DNA of 64,000 bases from Siniperca chuatsi. Its lineage: Eukaryota > Chordata > Actinopteri > Centrarchiformes > Sinipercidae. Made by a program: the position numbers and the translations under genes. Below the pieces are notes generated by a model, which was not told the DNA's origin, made no database searches, and was given only the letters and a program-made list of their open reading frames with translations. The stretch lies in assembly GCF_020085105.1 (NCBI RefSeq), contig NC_058046.1, forward strand, positions 16,144,675 to 16,208,674. Direction: 5' to 3'. Shown here piece after piece: positions 25,001 to 37,111 of the stretch. The first letter of the stretch is position 1, and every line of letters begins with the position of its first letter.

Positions 25001-26354
25001 TATCACACTGAACTCAGAGGAAACTGTCTCCTGCCAATTGAAGATTCCTGCCGATGTCATCCACACTCTCCATAATTGTGAAATCCTCTCAGTTGACTAT
25101 TACCTCAAGGTATGTAATAATGTAATGTTACATCAACTCAGAAATGAATTAATTGCTTTTGTTTGCGAATACTGTCGGTTAAAGGTGGGAGTATGCGATT
25201 CTAATCCAGTACACGTCTTTTTGTCAAATTCAGCAAATATCTCCTCACACTACACTAGCTGTCTGTTCAGTGTATGCGCTGAAAAAAAACCTCTGGTGTT
25301 TGTACACAGCCCTGGCTCTGTAAATGGGAAATAAACAAAGTGGCTCGGACCGAGCCACACAACACTATTCCAGCCATCCCAGCCATGATTTTTGTGTCAG
25401 TTAACGTTAAATGACTTGCCCACGGACCTTCAGCTTACTTTCTAGTTTGCCAAGATATGCTGTTGTTGTGATGTTAGCTATAGTAGCAGGAGAGTTGTGA
25501 GTATCGCTGTCTGGAGCTGGTGTGCTGGCTCTGGGAAACCATCTCGTCCTCCCTGGCTGTTAGCTTCGCAGCAGCAACTGTAGGGACAGTTTGCTAACCA
25601 TGGTATTTGTCATGGTATTGGATTTCTCCAGAATCGCATACCCCAAGTAATTGCAGCACAGACAATTCTTGTCTTAAATCACACGCTTTAACAATCATTA
25701 GAAATTTAAAACAACATCACAGCACAACAGCATATAAAATTACAGTATAAGATGCTGTATGAACATTTACAGTATAATAACAGATAATAATCCTGTTTAT
25801 CTGTCAGACAGCACAATCAGCTTAATTACTAGTTCTGTGAATGGCAGTTTGATCCAAATAATTTCTGATGTAGACAGATTTTACTTCTTGATGTTTCTGT
25901 TTCCCAGGTATATTTGGACATCAAGTTTGCCATTGATCCAGAAGTGGTCCTTCCAGTGATCATCGTACCTTCTAGCTTTGCTACCCTTCAGCCTGGTGAG
26001 GCTGTGGGGCCTTACCCAGCTGGGGCTGTTGGGGGGCCAAGTTACAGCGACTTCCCTCCCCCTGCCTTCCCTGTTGGACCTTATCCTCTACCCACAGGTC
26101 CAGGTGCTTATGGATACCCAGCACCAGATCCCACTCAACCTGCGAACACAACAAGTGGCTATAATAATCAGTGGCCACAACAGGCCGCTCCATATGGTTT
26201 TCCAACTGCAGCTTTTCCATCACCTTCAGTGCAGCATCAAGCCCCTACTGCTCCACCTCTGTTTCAACAGGGAGAAGAACTTCCAACCTATACGTCCCTT
26301 TTCCCCTCTTCTCATGACACTTTCGGTAGGACTGGGTCAGATCCCAAAAGCTGA
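22041..26354 (+). CDS. arrestin domain-containing protein 3-like (tandem copy 2)
   Basis: Six coding exons: 22041-22296, 23243-23300, 23587-23734, 24434-24530, 24853-25109 and 25908-26354. They total 1263 nt (420 aa), with all junctions in frame. Exons 1-5 match copy 1 exactly in length and phase. The N domain begins [19 protein letters not shown], and the C domain includes [19 protein letters not shown]. The proline-rich tail shares [12 protein letters not shown] with copy 1 but is shorter by 58 residues. The position of the copy 1 PPAY motif reads LPTY here, so WW-domain binding could be weakened. The start ATG has AAA before it, and a GC box (GGGCGG) lies about 105 nt upstream. Intron 5 contains a MITE. 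A possible poly(A) signal is at 26866. Confidence 0.92.
22600..22800 (-). repeat. interspersed repeat copy (intron 1 of arrestin copy 2)
   Basis: Read on the minus strand, the sequence CTTGTCTGCTTCACCCAAAA (22765-22784) and the AT-rich block that follows match the + strand sequence at about 41013-41065 and 41398-41515. The two copies are inverted relative to each other. The family is not identified. Confidence 0.6.
23400..23530 (+). repeat. LINE-type 3' tail ending in TCTAAA repeats
   Basis: The words TATTGCACTTCTGGTTAGA, CTGCATTTCGTTGCC and GACAATAAAGTTGAATC, followed by TAAATC/TAATC units, are the usual 3' end of a fish retroposon. It sits in intron 2 of the second arrestin gene, just before exon 3. 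Confidence 0.6.
25179..25650. repeat. MITE with terminal inverted repeats (copy A)
   Basis: The left end TTAAAGGTGGGAGTATGCGA pairs with the right end (GAATCGCATACCCC, 25631-25644): GG(A/G)GTATGCGATTCT is shared in inverted orientation. The interior word TCAGCRAATATCTCCTC is also present in the element at 37112-37622, so they belong to one family. It lies in intron 5 of the second arrestin gene. Confidence 0.7.
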
Positions 26355-26551
26355 GCTTCAAAAATAGAAGTTAAGGGCATTTGAGCAGTAAAGTACATAT
26401 TTGCTGTGAAACTGTATTCTGTATTTGTACTATTGTTTAACATTTTTTACAGTTACTGTATGTTGTATATGGAAAATATTTCATATGTACAAAGTGTGTG
26501 TGTTCTAATGTAGAACCAACATGACCTGTCTTTGCCCCACATTCATTTCAC

Positions 26552-26578
26552 TGTGTGTGTGTGTGTGTGGGGGGGGGG
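26552..26578. repeat. (GT)n followed by G run
   Basis: Eight GT units followed by ten G, in the 3' UTR region of the second arrestin gene. Confidence 0.85.
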
Positions 26579-26865
26579 ATTTGTTAGATTAAATTTATGT
26601 AAAACTTCACTTGCTTACTTTTAATACAGATGTTTATTCATTAATGGCAATGCACAGCAAATTATTTTATACCCTTTAACTTAACTAGTTTTCTTCTCTA
26701 CTGTATGCAAGCTTAAAGTTTACCAAGGTGGAAACCAATGGATATGGTTTTCAGTGGTAAACAAAACATCAAATGTTTTACACAGAACAAGTTACTGTAG
26801 AGTTGCAGACAAAAGGGAACTTTGTTGTTGGCTTTTTGTTGGCTGTGAAATGTTTAATTTACTGA

Positions 26866-27232
26866 AATAAAAATAATAATAGCTTTATTTGTATAGCACT
26901 TTTTTCATCAACAATCAATATAAAACACACAAACAAATCAAAATAAAATGAAAGATAAAAATAAGAAGTGAGATAAAACAGGGGCTTGACTCTGCAAGCC
27001 TGATCTCCTGTGTCAGACTGTTCCAAAGTGTAGGGGCCCTGACAGCGAAGGCCCTGTCTCTGGTTTTCAGCCTAGACCATGGAATGGCTAGCAATGCTCT
27101 CCCAGAGGATCTCAGTCTGCGTCCTGGCTCGTAGGTGAATAAAGGGTCAGAGATATAGGGAGGGTATAGGGAATAGGCTATGGTTTGAATATTTCTAAGT
27201 CCACTGAATCTATTTATTTTGATCAAGGCCAC
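26866..27232 (-). mobile_element. L2-like LINE 3' end, truncated
   Basis: The minus-strand translation contains RRLRSSGRALLAIPWSRLKT, then RAFAVRAPTLWNSL and EIRLAES. This is the conserved C terminus of fish L2/Rex-type LINE reverse transcriptase polyproteins. It is followed by the AAGTGCTATACAAATAAAGC and ATTATT tail characteristic of their 3' ends. Only the last hundred or so codons remain, so the copy is 5'-truncated, as is normal for these elements. The AATAAA at 26866 that could serve the second arrestin gene lies at the reversed tail of this element. Confidence 0.75.
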
Positions 27233-27829
27233 ATACTTTGTGGTGCATCATGATAGAGAAAAACATCATGTGACCATGCAGGCCCCAAAAGCTGTCCCAT
27301 TCCTCACAGTAACGATTGGGCAATCCTATTCAGTTTGGAACACTGTTTTCTCCTTTTAACAGATTTATGCTCTTTAAATCTATTGGTAGTCCATGGAGTT
27401 GTAGCAAACTGGCTGTAAACACATTTTCTTGTATGCCATAGTGGTAAAAAAAAAAAGGAGTGTCTATTAGTTGCGAAAAACCAGATTTTGAAGAATAATA
27501 AAAGACAGTAATAAGAATATACAAAGCAGTAAACAAATGAAGACAGCATAAACAGTAACCTATTCATATCAAAAGGCCTAGCAAGTTATCTTTAACATTT
27601 TTTAATTTATTTGACAATAACAAAGCATTTCAAAAGAAATCTACACCTTAGGAAGTATGCATGTCCGGCCCCTGAAGAGTTATGCTCCTCCGTCCAAGTG
27701 ATGAATGCATAGAGGGAGCTTGCTTGAAGTTTTGTTCCCGCCCCTTGCACTTGCTTCTGTTGCTGAATGTGCGCCCGCTGTATTGTCACGGGAGACCCCA
27801 AACTATCTGTGCCTGTCATCGCTATCACC
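27233..27829. other. spacer between arrestin copy 2 and the lectin gene
   Basis: No exon is recognised. The last 200 nt before 27830 are likely promoter and 5' UTR of the lectin gene, with GC-richer sequence near 27735-27800. No TATA box is evident. Confidence 0.4.
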
Positions 27830-30800
27830 ATGAGAAGAAGGATGCCTTGTGTCTATTTGCTCGTTTTCGTCATTTTCAAAGGTAAGACAAATAGTGAAAG
27901 TTGTTCCATTTAGCTAAGTCAGCTAGCAAATATAACTACACTTTGTAATGCAGTCGGTCGTTTGATTTCCCGATGGCTAAAGGTGAGAACATCGATTCAA
28001 AGCAAAGGAAAACCGCTACTAACGTTAGTCAAGTTCTATATAACGCCAGCTGTCGAAATAGTTGCAAACGTTACTGTGCGTCATATTTTAAGTAGCTGAA
28101 GGACAATTTCCAAGTCTAAGCTAACGTTAGTTACATGGATAACGCTAACGTTAATTAACTTAATGTTTAGCGGTTGGGTTGCTATAGGTCAACGTTAAGT
28201 AAATAACTAACTTTACCTGTTTAGCCTAACTTATGTCTCCTGCATCTTTCACCAGAAGTTAGCTAGCTATTAGCCAAACCCAGGGTTAACGATACTTAAA
28301 CCCATTAAAAAGTTAGAATTTTATTGAGATAAAGATAAATTGCTGTTTGCTGCTTCAGTTGTATGCCAATTAGAGCTTAACAATCGCAGGACACCAACTT
28401 TTTAAATCACTGAAGTAACGTTAACCGACATATGTCTGTCAAGAAGCAAAGACAGATTAAATTGTTATCTCTTTAATGGAATTTGGCTTGCCACCGTCCT
28501 CTATTGGGGCTATTGTTCTCATGTCTTATAACGTTAGTTGTATTTTCTTAGGTGAGAAAGTTCTTGGCTTTGCAGAATATGATATTATAAACGTCATAAA
28601 TGTTGCTATATCATATTATAAATAAAGCGATAATCTACTGACTTGCATGAATTTGTCCTACATTTGAGTAAGAAAATTTAACTTAATTAATTTTACAACT
28701 TTACCACCCTCACTGTACGGTATAGCAACAGTGGCTTTACTGAGAGGTTTATAGTAATGAGTTAAGATTAAAGGTTGGACAATGCCTTTTTATGTCCCCT
28801 CCACAGAGACATCTGGCTTAAAGATTCAGAACAAGCTGCTGGGTAAATGTTTGCAGGTGCAAGAAGGAACGTTGGGAGGTAGAGTGTCTCTGGGTGTTTG
28901 CAGCCCATTTTCGGCCTTACAGGAATGGCGTTGGCTCCCAGAGAGCCAAGCTCTCATCAGTCACCACACTGGGGACTGTCTGACTGCCCCGGCGGAGCAG
29001 TATGAAGGTGTCCACCTGCAGCCCTGCATCTTTCAGGCTGAAAGTGATATGGGCAGAGAGGCAAGCAGCCAGGCATGGTCCTGTTCCAAGAAAGGCCACC
29101 TCACATTAATAGGGAGGGGGCTGCACCTTAGCGCCACAAAAGAATCCACCTTGGTCTTCCTTTCGAGGGAACATAAGCAGGTAAGAATATTTTAGATAAG
29201 GAACAGAAGGTCCTTCTCCATGTTTCATAACATCTGGTAGTACCTTTAATCAGATTACTTACAAAGTATCTAAAAACTAAGGAGGACATGTATATTGTAG
29301 AATAGTTTTTACCTAATAACTGTAAGTCTATAAAATGTCTAATGCTAGCTGGATGTTCTTTTGGCTACAAGCAAGGCAGCAGGTGGCGGACACTTGACAA
29401 CCAGACATTGTGCAATGGGAGAGACAGCAAACATAACCAACACCAACCTCACCACCATCTGGGAAAATCGTTGCAACGTGGAATTTTTCCAAGTGCCATC
29501 TCTGATATGCACATAGAGACTGAACCATGTAAGGACCTAACAGAATCTCACTAGCATTAGTTTACTGAATGTTGTGTTCCTACAGTATGTGACTCTAATA
29601 AAAGTAACAACAGCAATACATTTCCTTAACGGACCAGCCAGTGGCTTTGCTAGTCTAAACTCCCCATAATTATTATTATTACATTATTGTTAACCATTTT
29701 TCAAATCATATCATGAGTTTTTAGATTGATTTCCTACTTTGCAGCCAGCTGGTGTTACCAGGTCATGCCAGTGCATGTTTACTTGCAGAGAATTGGGCCT
29801 GGCTTTAGAATAAGTCCTTTACATATAAGAATGCATCATATTATTTATTTATTATTTGTTTATTTTTGTCAGTGTTACAGTAGATTATTAGAAAAAACAG
29901 TAGATGATTGTCTTGTTGTCCTACAATTGCAAGCAGGGACCATTTTCAAAACTCTCCTTGGTGGTGTGTTCATGGACCTGCCGCCATCTAAGCACTAATG
30001 CTAAAAATTGATGATTTATTTGAATGCATCGACAAGGAGCCTTTACACAATATCCTTCTTCGCATTCATTGTGATGTGTTACCTCTGTCAAGAACATTTA
30101 AATGTTTTTTTTACACCATAGTTAAACTAACTGTTTTGGACAATGATTGGCATTAAAATTACATTTGTGCAAACTGTAGTTTGTGGGCTAAAACGTGCAA
30201 AATCACACATATGTTCTTTGAGATATTTTTTGTGTTTTCAAAAATCCATGTGCTATATTTGATATCAGTTGCATGATGTATTCAGCTGTGGCCTGCATAT
30301 TAGATTACAACATGGCTGCTTTTAGCCTGAGGATCTAATTTAGTTAAGTGCACTTTTGACCAATCACTATTTTCCTCATCCTGGAAGACAACCAGCCACT
30401 CCATGAAACAGCATCACTGTGACTTGTCAAGTCATGGCAATGCTGATTCATGTTGTCTTTACATCAGGCTGGTCCTGCATGAACAGATTACCTTCTCGCT
30501 ACTGAAGATGGGCAAATACAAATATCGCTTCCTCCATCCAAAAAAAAAAAAAAAATCAAAACTATGATGTTCAGTTTTGGTCATCACTTCTAGTTTACTT
30601 GTTATTGACTTGTTTCTTTTGTTTCTCCACTTTCAGTTGAAGGTATAATGGGCAATGAGGTCACAGAAACATATCCTGTAATAGATGAGCCTCTTTCATC
30701 CCTTAGCACCAAATCCCCTGCAGATCCCACCATGATTTTCTTCAGTATGGACTATGGTAAGTTTGGTAAACTCTAATCAATAAATGATTGAATGTATCCT

Positions 30801-32046
30801 CTGTATGCCCAATTTAATCAGTGGAAACATTTGATTTCACAATACTGTATGTAGGCTGACATAGAAACCTTAACAATTTTCAGTATAAATGTAGTTACTT
30901 TTCCACCACTAGGTGGAGACGTATGAATGAGAAACTGAGAGCAAAGTTTATGGTGGGTGTGTAATGTTTGTAAAGGAGGTTTTTAGTTGCAGATTCAGAG
31001 TCTTGACAGAAATTAAACAAATGCATGAACAAAAATGATATCTTGGAAAGAGGTAAATATGAGTTGAAATGTGGGTTGTGAAAAATGAATGATGTGTTGC
31101 TTGGTCTGTATATAGGGATGGGCTGGAAGATAACCATGTTGGTATTAAGCTCTTTGGCTCTGGTCCTGGGGACTGTGATTCTTATCCTCAATGTTTACTC
31201 CAGTAGGTGAGTGCCTAAACACACACATAATGCACACAAAAGTAGACATTTTTATTTTTATATATTTATTATTGAAAAGATAAGTGAATTAATTAATTAG
31301 TTGACCAACATAGCCAAAATTTGACTGGTAACAGCTTCTCTAAGGCAAGGATTTGCTCGTGTTTTTTTTTTCTTTCTGTTTTATGTCATTGTAAATTGCA
31401 TTGTATACATTTAAGTTTTTTTAGTCTTAGTCTGAAGAAGTAATCCATTTTAAGACACCACTTTGGTCTCTGGTAAGGTGTGATGGGCATTTGACAACAT
31501 TTTTGACATTTCAGACCGATGAATTAATTGAAACACAGAGCATGAGCATACTGAAAAGACGTAGCAAGTCTACCCAACCTGCTTTATACCTGCCTTATAC
31601 GCCCTGAGTGCTGGAGACCTACAACCAATAACGACAACCAATAAAAATCAATTTAAATCAACAAAAAATTATTTAACTCCACTTCTTAAAAAAGGACATA
31701 GTTGGATGAAGAGACAGCGATATATCAGAAAACCTTATTAGGAGAGAAAATGGAAGAAATATTGGGCAAAACATTTCAAAGAGCTCTGGTACAAAGCAAA
31801 AAGTTGTATGTCCACCCACTTTGTCTTTTTCTGTCTTGCTGTGCCAGAAGGAAGAAGGTGGTGTGTGTTTTGAAGTCGTACACTTCGAGGCCAGAGGTGA
31901 GTGTTCCTGGGTCCCCGGTGCCCGGTGAAAGAGCCCCGCTGACAGAGCATGCCATGCGCCTCCCACACTCCTCCCCCACTTTACAACGAGGAGAAATCCT
32001 GATTGAGTGGAAGGATGGCACTGTTACTCCACTGTATGAGGCCTGA
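27830..32046 (+). CDS. single-pass membrane protein with one R-type (mannose-receptor-like) lectin domain
   Basis: Six coding exons: 27830-27881, 28807-29180, 29372-29528, 30637-30756, 31116-31206 and 31848-32046 (993 nt, 330 aa), in frame at every junction. Exon 1 gives a hydrophobic signal peptide (VYLLVFVIF). Residues of about 20-160 resemble the N-terminal cysteine-rich domain of the mannose receptor family, with KCLQV, GVC, DCL, QPC, WSC and a closing SRWRTLDNQTLC. Six cysteines fit the usual three disulfides. A Ser/Thr/Pro-containing stalk leads to one membrane helix (TMLVLSSLALVLGTVILIL), a basic stop-transfer RRKK and a cytoplasmic tail of about 65 residues ending EWKDGTVTPLYEA. No C-type lectin or fibronectin-II domains follow, unlike the mannose receptor. 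The exon 3 acceptor (CTACAAG) was chosen because it keeps the frame. AATAAA lies at 32331. The exact family name is unknown to me. Confidence 0.85.
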
Positions 32047-32330
32047 AGGTTGTACTGTTTATGTAGATTTGGACATGGGTGTGTTTGTGCAAGCACGCAT
32101 GGTTTCTTGTGTAAGGTTATGCATGTAGTCTTCTGAATGTGTCTGAAGGGGAGTCTGTTGTGAAAAGAAAAAATGAGAAAGGCGAAATACGTTTTCTGTT
32201 GTTTCAGAATGTGTTCATCAAAATGATAGATAGATGATTTCATAAAATGGAAAGGTCATGGACCAGTATCAGACCGTTTCTCTGAGGCTTAGCAGCCACA
32301 GGAAGATAAAAGTTGTTTTGAAGCTGCCAG

Positions 32331-32336
32331 AATAAA
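32331..32336 (+). other. candidate poly(A) signal of the lectin-receptor gene
   Basis: AATAAA 285 nt after the stop codon, followed by an A-rich then TG-containing stretch. Confidence 0.45.
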
Positions 32337-32339
32337 AAA

Positions 32340-35300
32340 AGTTGAGTATGAGCTGGACTAAGTTTTCAAAAATACTGAATCCTGACTTCTGGCATTTGAG
32401 ATCTGAGGGATTGCTTGTTGGATGAAAGGACTCTAAAATGTATGTTTAAGCCTTCAGGCAGTGTTTTTACACTTACTATAAGGACTATTTAAGTTGGATA
32501 AATTCATAGGAAACTAATATTTGTTTGCCTAGGCTCATTCTACCTTGATGTGGAGTCAGCTCAGGTGACCCATAACATATTTGCTTGATTTTTGAAGAAT
32601 TTAAAAGGTCTACAGGCAATTTTTGACACACAGTGTTGATCTGTCAATTAACATTGTGCTTAACAATATACAGTATCAAGACACACCTTTGCTCCAGAGA
32701 CTCACACCCTTATTATTAGGATTAATATCTATTTTAACACAGTTGTGTTGCAACTTTGTCATGCTGTGTTGCAAGAAAGACGGCTTGAGGAAGTCGTTTT
32801 CATAACATAATTCAGTATTATTTAGGTTGTATGCCATATCCTAACTTAGTTAAGATTTTTCAGAAGTAAATCTTAATCTAATACTGACATTACATAAATA
32901 TTTTATTAATTAAAATTGACAGCTCATTCTCAACCTTGGAAGCAGCAGTTGACAAAACAGTCTCCACTCAAGGTCCACTTGCTCGCTTTATCTGGAGCAT
33001 TCAGTCGTACCACACAGTCGTCATCAGCAGATGTTTGTTCAGTTGTCATAGAACTGTTGATGTTTAAACTTTCCATTATTCTGAGCACTTTTGTGACTTC
33101 AGGAGTTCACTGTGAAGATCATATGATATGGTTGAAAGCTCCAACATGAATGGAGATTGAAAACAATTATTGACTTTTTTTTTTGTATGTAGCAACCTGG
33201 TAGACCACCAATTTATAGTAAATGTGTTTTTTAAACTAACTAATAAAATGGGATATATACAATTGACTTGTACTGTTTTTATGACTACATATGACATGAT
33301 GTATTATGTAAAGCTTATGTTCTTCAGTGTTTACCACCCATTTCCCATAGTTTAGTATTATCCTGAGAGAGGGGGAAAGGGAATGATTGCTGACAAAAGC
33401 ACAATTTATAGTAATTACTTCCGACAGTCTGTAGGGATGCAGTAATCACAGATATGTTAAGTTGATTATGATGGAGATGATGAGGGTTTCAGAAAATATG
33501 GCATTTCCCTGTGGCACGGAACCTCCCAGCAGGAAGAGTCTGTTTACAGAAAACCAAAGGCTGTTCTACTGTTTTTTGGGAGAGGCCTAGGTGTTGCTGA
33601 GCCAGTTAATTTGATCTTTCCTTCATTTGGACAATAATGAGTAGATCTGTGTTTGAACAAAACACTGCCAGAAGAAAAGAACGTAATAGTTTTATATGTA
33701 AAACATCTGCTTTGTCAAAAGTACATTTGCAACCAGTACTATTGCATCTATAATATGTGCTTTTAATGAACCTTTTTTTTTCTAGAGAAATTAATACCAA
33801 ACCAAGAGCTGACACCCAGTCTCCCCTGCTGAAAATGAAACCAAACCACATCCACATGCCTGATGAGAAAAACGCAGGTTATTTTTTCTTTTTGTTCTTG
33901 TTTTTTGCAGAGGAATCATTTAGTTTCCACGATAATTGTTTAATTTTTGTATTTGATTGGCCTCGAACCTGTGTGTAAACTATATCATTCGGACACTCGT
34001 TTTATCATACTTGAATAACTTTTTGTTGTGGAGCTGTCACACAGATAACAATGCAGTCCATTTTTGGAAAGTGACAGGTTTTCTGTTATGTTTTGGCTCT
34101 GTACTCTGGAAGAAAACAATTCCTATGAGTGTAAAGTGCCGACTTTCAGCTTTATTATAATTTGAGGGTGTCGACATACACATTGGATTAAGGAAGTTAA
34201 GGAACCGTAACACTATCATTGTCCTCCTGCTCTGCACTGGACTATACAGTGCTCATCCAGTATGGATCATGTGAACACCCTCACACACCCTTAAAGCTCA
34301 GCACTTTGACCGCATTGTCATTGTCCAGCGTGCTGGAGTACAGGCTGCAATGCATATGTACAGACATGTCTTGTTGTAGGTGAGGCAAAAGAGGGTGGGA
34401 GTGACACCTGTATGAATAAGAGGTGTGTGAGAGAGGACAGACTCAGCACTCTCAATACGTGGCAGATCATATATCCAGTTTCACAGTCTCCCTACAATGG
34501 ATTTTTCAGATCAGTCCACTTGCAAACCCTTCTAATAAACAGTTTTTTATGATGTTTCTGTTTTTTAAAGTAGCATTGATAAAGTGATCTATGCTCTAAA
34601 CTTATAGAACAGAATATAACTCTATTGTCCACTGGCTGAAAAATGAGCTCACCAAGAAATAGAAATTGGCACAAAGATATGTAACCTATAGCAGAATATT
34701 TTGTAGAGACAGCATCATCAAAAGACTAAAATACTAAAAACATAATATGAAACAAATATGGTAGAGCTTGTCTTGCCAATCAGTTTTAAGACTTAATAAA
34801 ATTGTTTGCACTTGGAGGAAAATACTTTTATAGACAAGGGGTTTGCTTCCAATCCACCCAAAATATCCCTGCTGTCTTTTTTGTTTTGAGAGAAGCGCTT
34901 CAGCAAGAGCCTGAACACTGTAAAAGTAATCACAGTCACATCCTGCTCATCCCTAAGCTTCACAGTTATACCACATGAAACAGTGACCAGATGAAGCAGA
35001 ATTCATGAGGCGCCTTGACCTTCACATGACCTTTCAGAAAAGTAGATTGTGATTTCTGTACAAATACCGATCAGCCAGTGAGAAACAGTAAAAATCCCTT
35101 TGAATTGTGAAGTGGTGTGGATGACATTTTACTATGAGACTTGGATGAAAGGGAAAAGACAAGAGGAAGGAACAGAAGCAACAATAAACAGATGTGTTCT
35201 AAGGACCCTAGATTTATGAGCATCCTCTATTTCCTTCTCAGTAAAGCACAATGGCCACTCTTCAGTTTATTTCCAAATTCCAGAAAGAAACATGCTAACA

Positions 35301-37111
35301 TCTTGTAAGCATGTGTTTACTGTTTTTGTTAAATCCATCTTCATCACAGTCATTGATTGGTACTCACAGGATAAAAGAAACGATAAAGGTATCAAAAACA
35401 CCACTGAACAGTCGCAACAAAAATATGTTGTGTTGGACACGTGTTTCTGCTTGACGTTTTGCATAGACTGTTAAAACTGCAAAAACAAGTTATAGCAACT
35501 ATTTGTGTGGTCCGGAAGGCATAGTTGCCCCTAGAGTTGGGTCACAACAATGAACATTCGCAAATTAGCAATTCTAGCCAATACTCTGATACAAACTTTA
35601 GCACACATACACACACACACAGAGATATTGAAAAATTTGATTAATTTTGATACGTTTTAGTGTGCTTCATTGGCAATAAGTTAAACAATTTTGCACAAGC
35701 TTCAGAATGATACATATTGAATATTGAATTACATTTACCTTTTTGTGTGTGTGTCATTGCGTTGACTGTCAAGGATCTGTGTGTTGTTAAGACCCTGGCT
35801 CAAGGGAAGAAACATAAAGGAAGAAACTGAGTTTAGGAAGTCGGAAGAAATTGTGAGTTTATTGAACAAATAAAAAGAACAAAGGAGCCTGCTGGCTGGG
35901 ACAGCAGTGAGGGCTGGTAGGCCATGCCCGCACCCCTGGTTCACCTGCAGCTCAACAGAACAAACAGACAGACAAAACAATGTCTTGAGACATTGTAGTA
36001 TCTGTAGTGTTATTGTTGGTGGTGGTATGGAGGTTTCAGTCATTGCTCCACAGGTTGTGGCTTGCTCAGGTATTTATGGCTGTTAGTGACACTCTGTTGA
36101 ATTTTCCAATACTGACTGTAAAAGGAAATGAATCCAAGTTCCTCAAAGTTGATGAACTTGTTGATTTTGATTCACTGCAGCTTCACAGTAAATACTGCTG
36201 TTATCACACATGGCCTGCACATGGTGCTTACTCATCCCTCAGGTGTTTAATACTATAACAAAACAGGCCATTAATGTCCCAGTCTGAACCAGACACTCTA
36301 TACAAGACTGTGAGATACATTTTATTGCTCTGTAAAACATAGGGAGGAAGTTGTTTGAACTTACCAGGGCAATTCACCTCTTATACAGAATCTTCCTGTC
36401 TTTATTTCTGTCTTTGTATATCAGACATTGTAATATAAGGTTGAAGAATGCTGGTGTTTTCCACATATCCATCAGCTTGTTTTTTTGAAAGTGTGTTATG
36501 CAATGCTGAAATCTAGCCAGGTGCAAATGCTTTGATGAGACTCTGGCATGAGCAACCTGGCCTAGTAGATATCATGGGGATTTTATTGGCATACTCAGTA
36601 CCAGATCCTGTGAAAAGGAATGTACTTGGTATGTGAGATTCTATACTGAGGATATAATACAGTTTTAGCATGAAAGCATTCTGTTTTGGTAAGAAGGGGT
36701 CTTTTTTACACCAAGCCTTCATGGGATCTAGATATGCTTCTTGCTACAAGATGTAATGTTAGATGCCTATGTGATTAATATAAACTTTAATGTTTTTGTT
36801 TGTTGTAAAGCTGAGGACCGGCTGAAACAAGCAACATTTTCTTTTGTGTTTTTTTGTGGCTAGTTACTGTTTGGCTTACCTTTGGTAAATTCAAAAAACA
36901 TTTGATATGACATTTATAGACTTTTATCCACCAGTAAGGTCTGTGCAGTAGAAATAATTGGTATGCGCGCGTATGCCTATGATCAATACTTATTACTTAC
37001 TTAAAATCGCAGTTTATGCCATTAAATAAGGTTCTATAAATGTGGCAAAGACTAGCTGCTACATTTGGAGCCAATTGAATCCTTCGGACTTCAAAATAAT
37101 GATTCAAGAAT
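32340..37111. other. spacer without a confirmed gene
   Basis: AT-rich DNA downstream of the lectin-receptor gene. The only coding candidate is the short exon-like block at 33786-33877. No other ORF shows family resemblance or credible splice sites. A short CA run lies near 35607-35622. Confidence 0.45.
33786..33877 (+). CDS. possible alternative 3' exon of the lectin-receptor gene
   Basis: A strong polypyrimidine tract and TCTAG acceptor precede a 92-nt open block that ends AACGCAG before GTTATT. Its incoming phase is the same as that of the annotated last exon at 31848, so it could splice from exon 5 (ending ...VYSSR) to give a different cytoplasmic tail, including KPRADTQSPLLKMKPNHIHM. If the donor is not used, the frame reads through to a stop at 33976-33978. 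This may equally be a remnant of a duplicated gene. It is not similar enough to exon 6 to be a simple copy. Confidence 0.3.

Noticed and set aside
30540-30556. A-rich run considered as a retroposon tail
   Set aside because: No associated LINE or SINE body could be seen upstream on either strand.
31776-32243. 155-codon minus-strand ORF
   Set aside because: Shadow of the last lectin-receptor exon and 3' UTR, with no protein resemblance.
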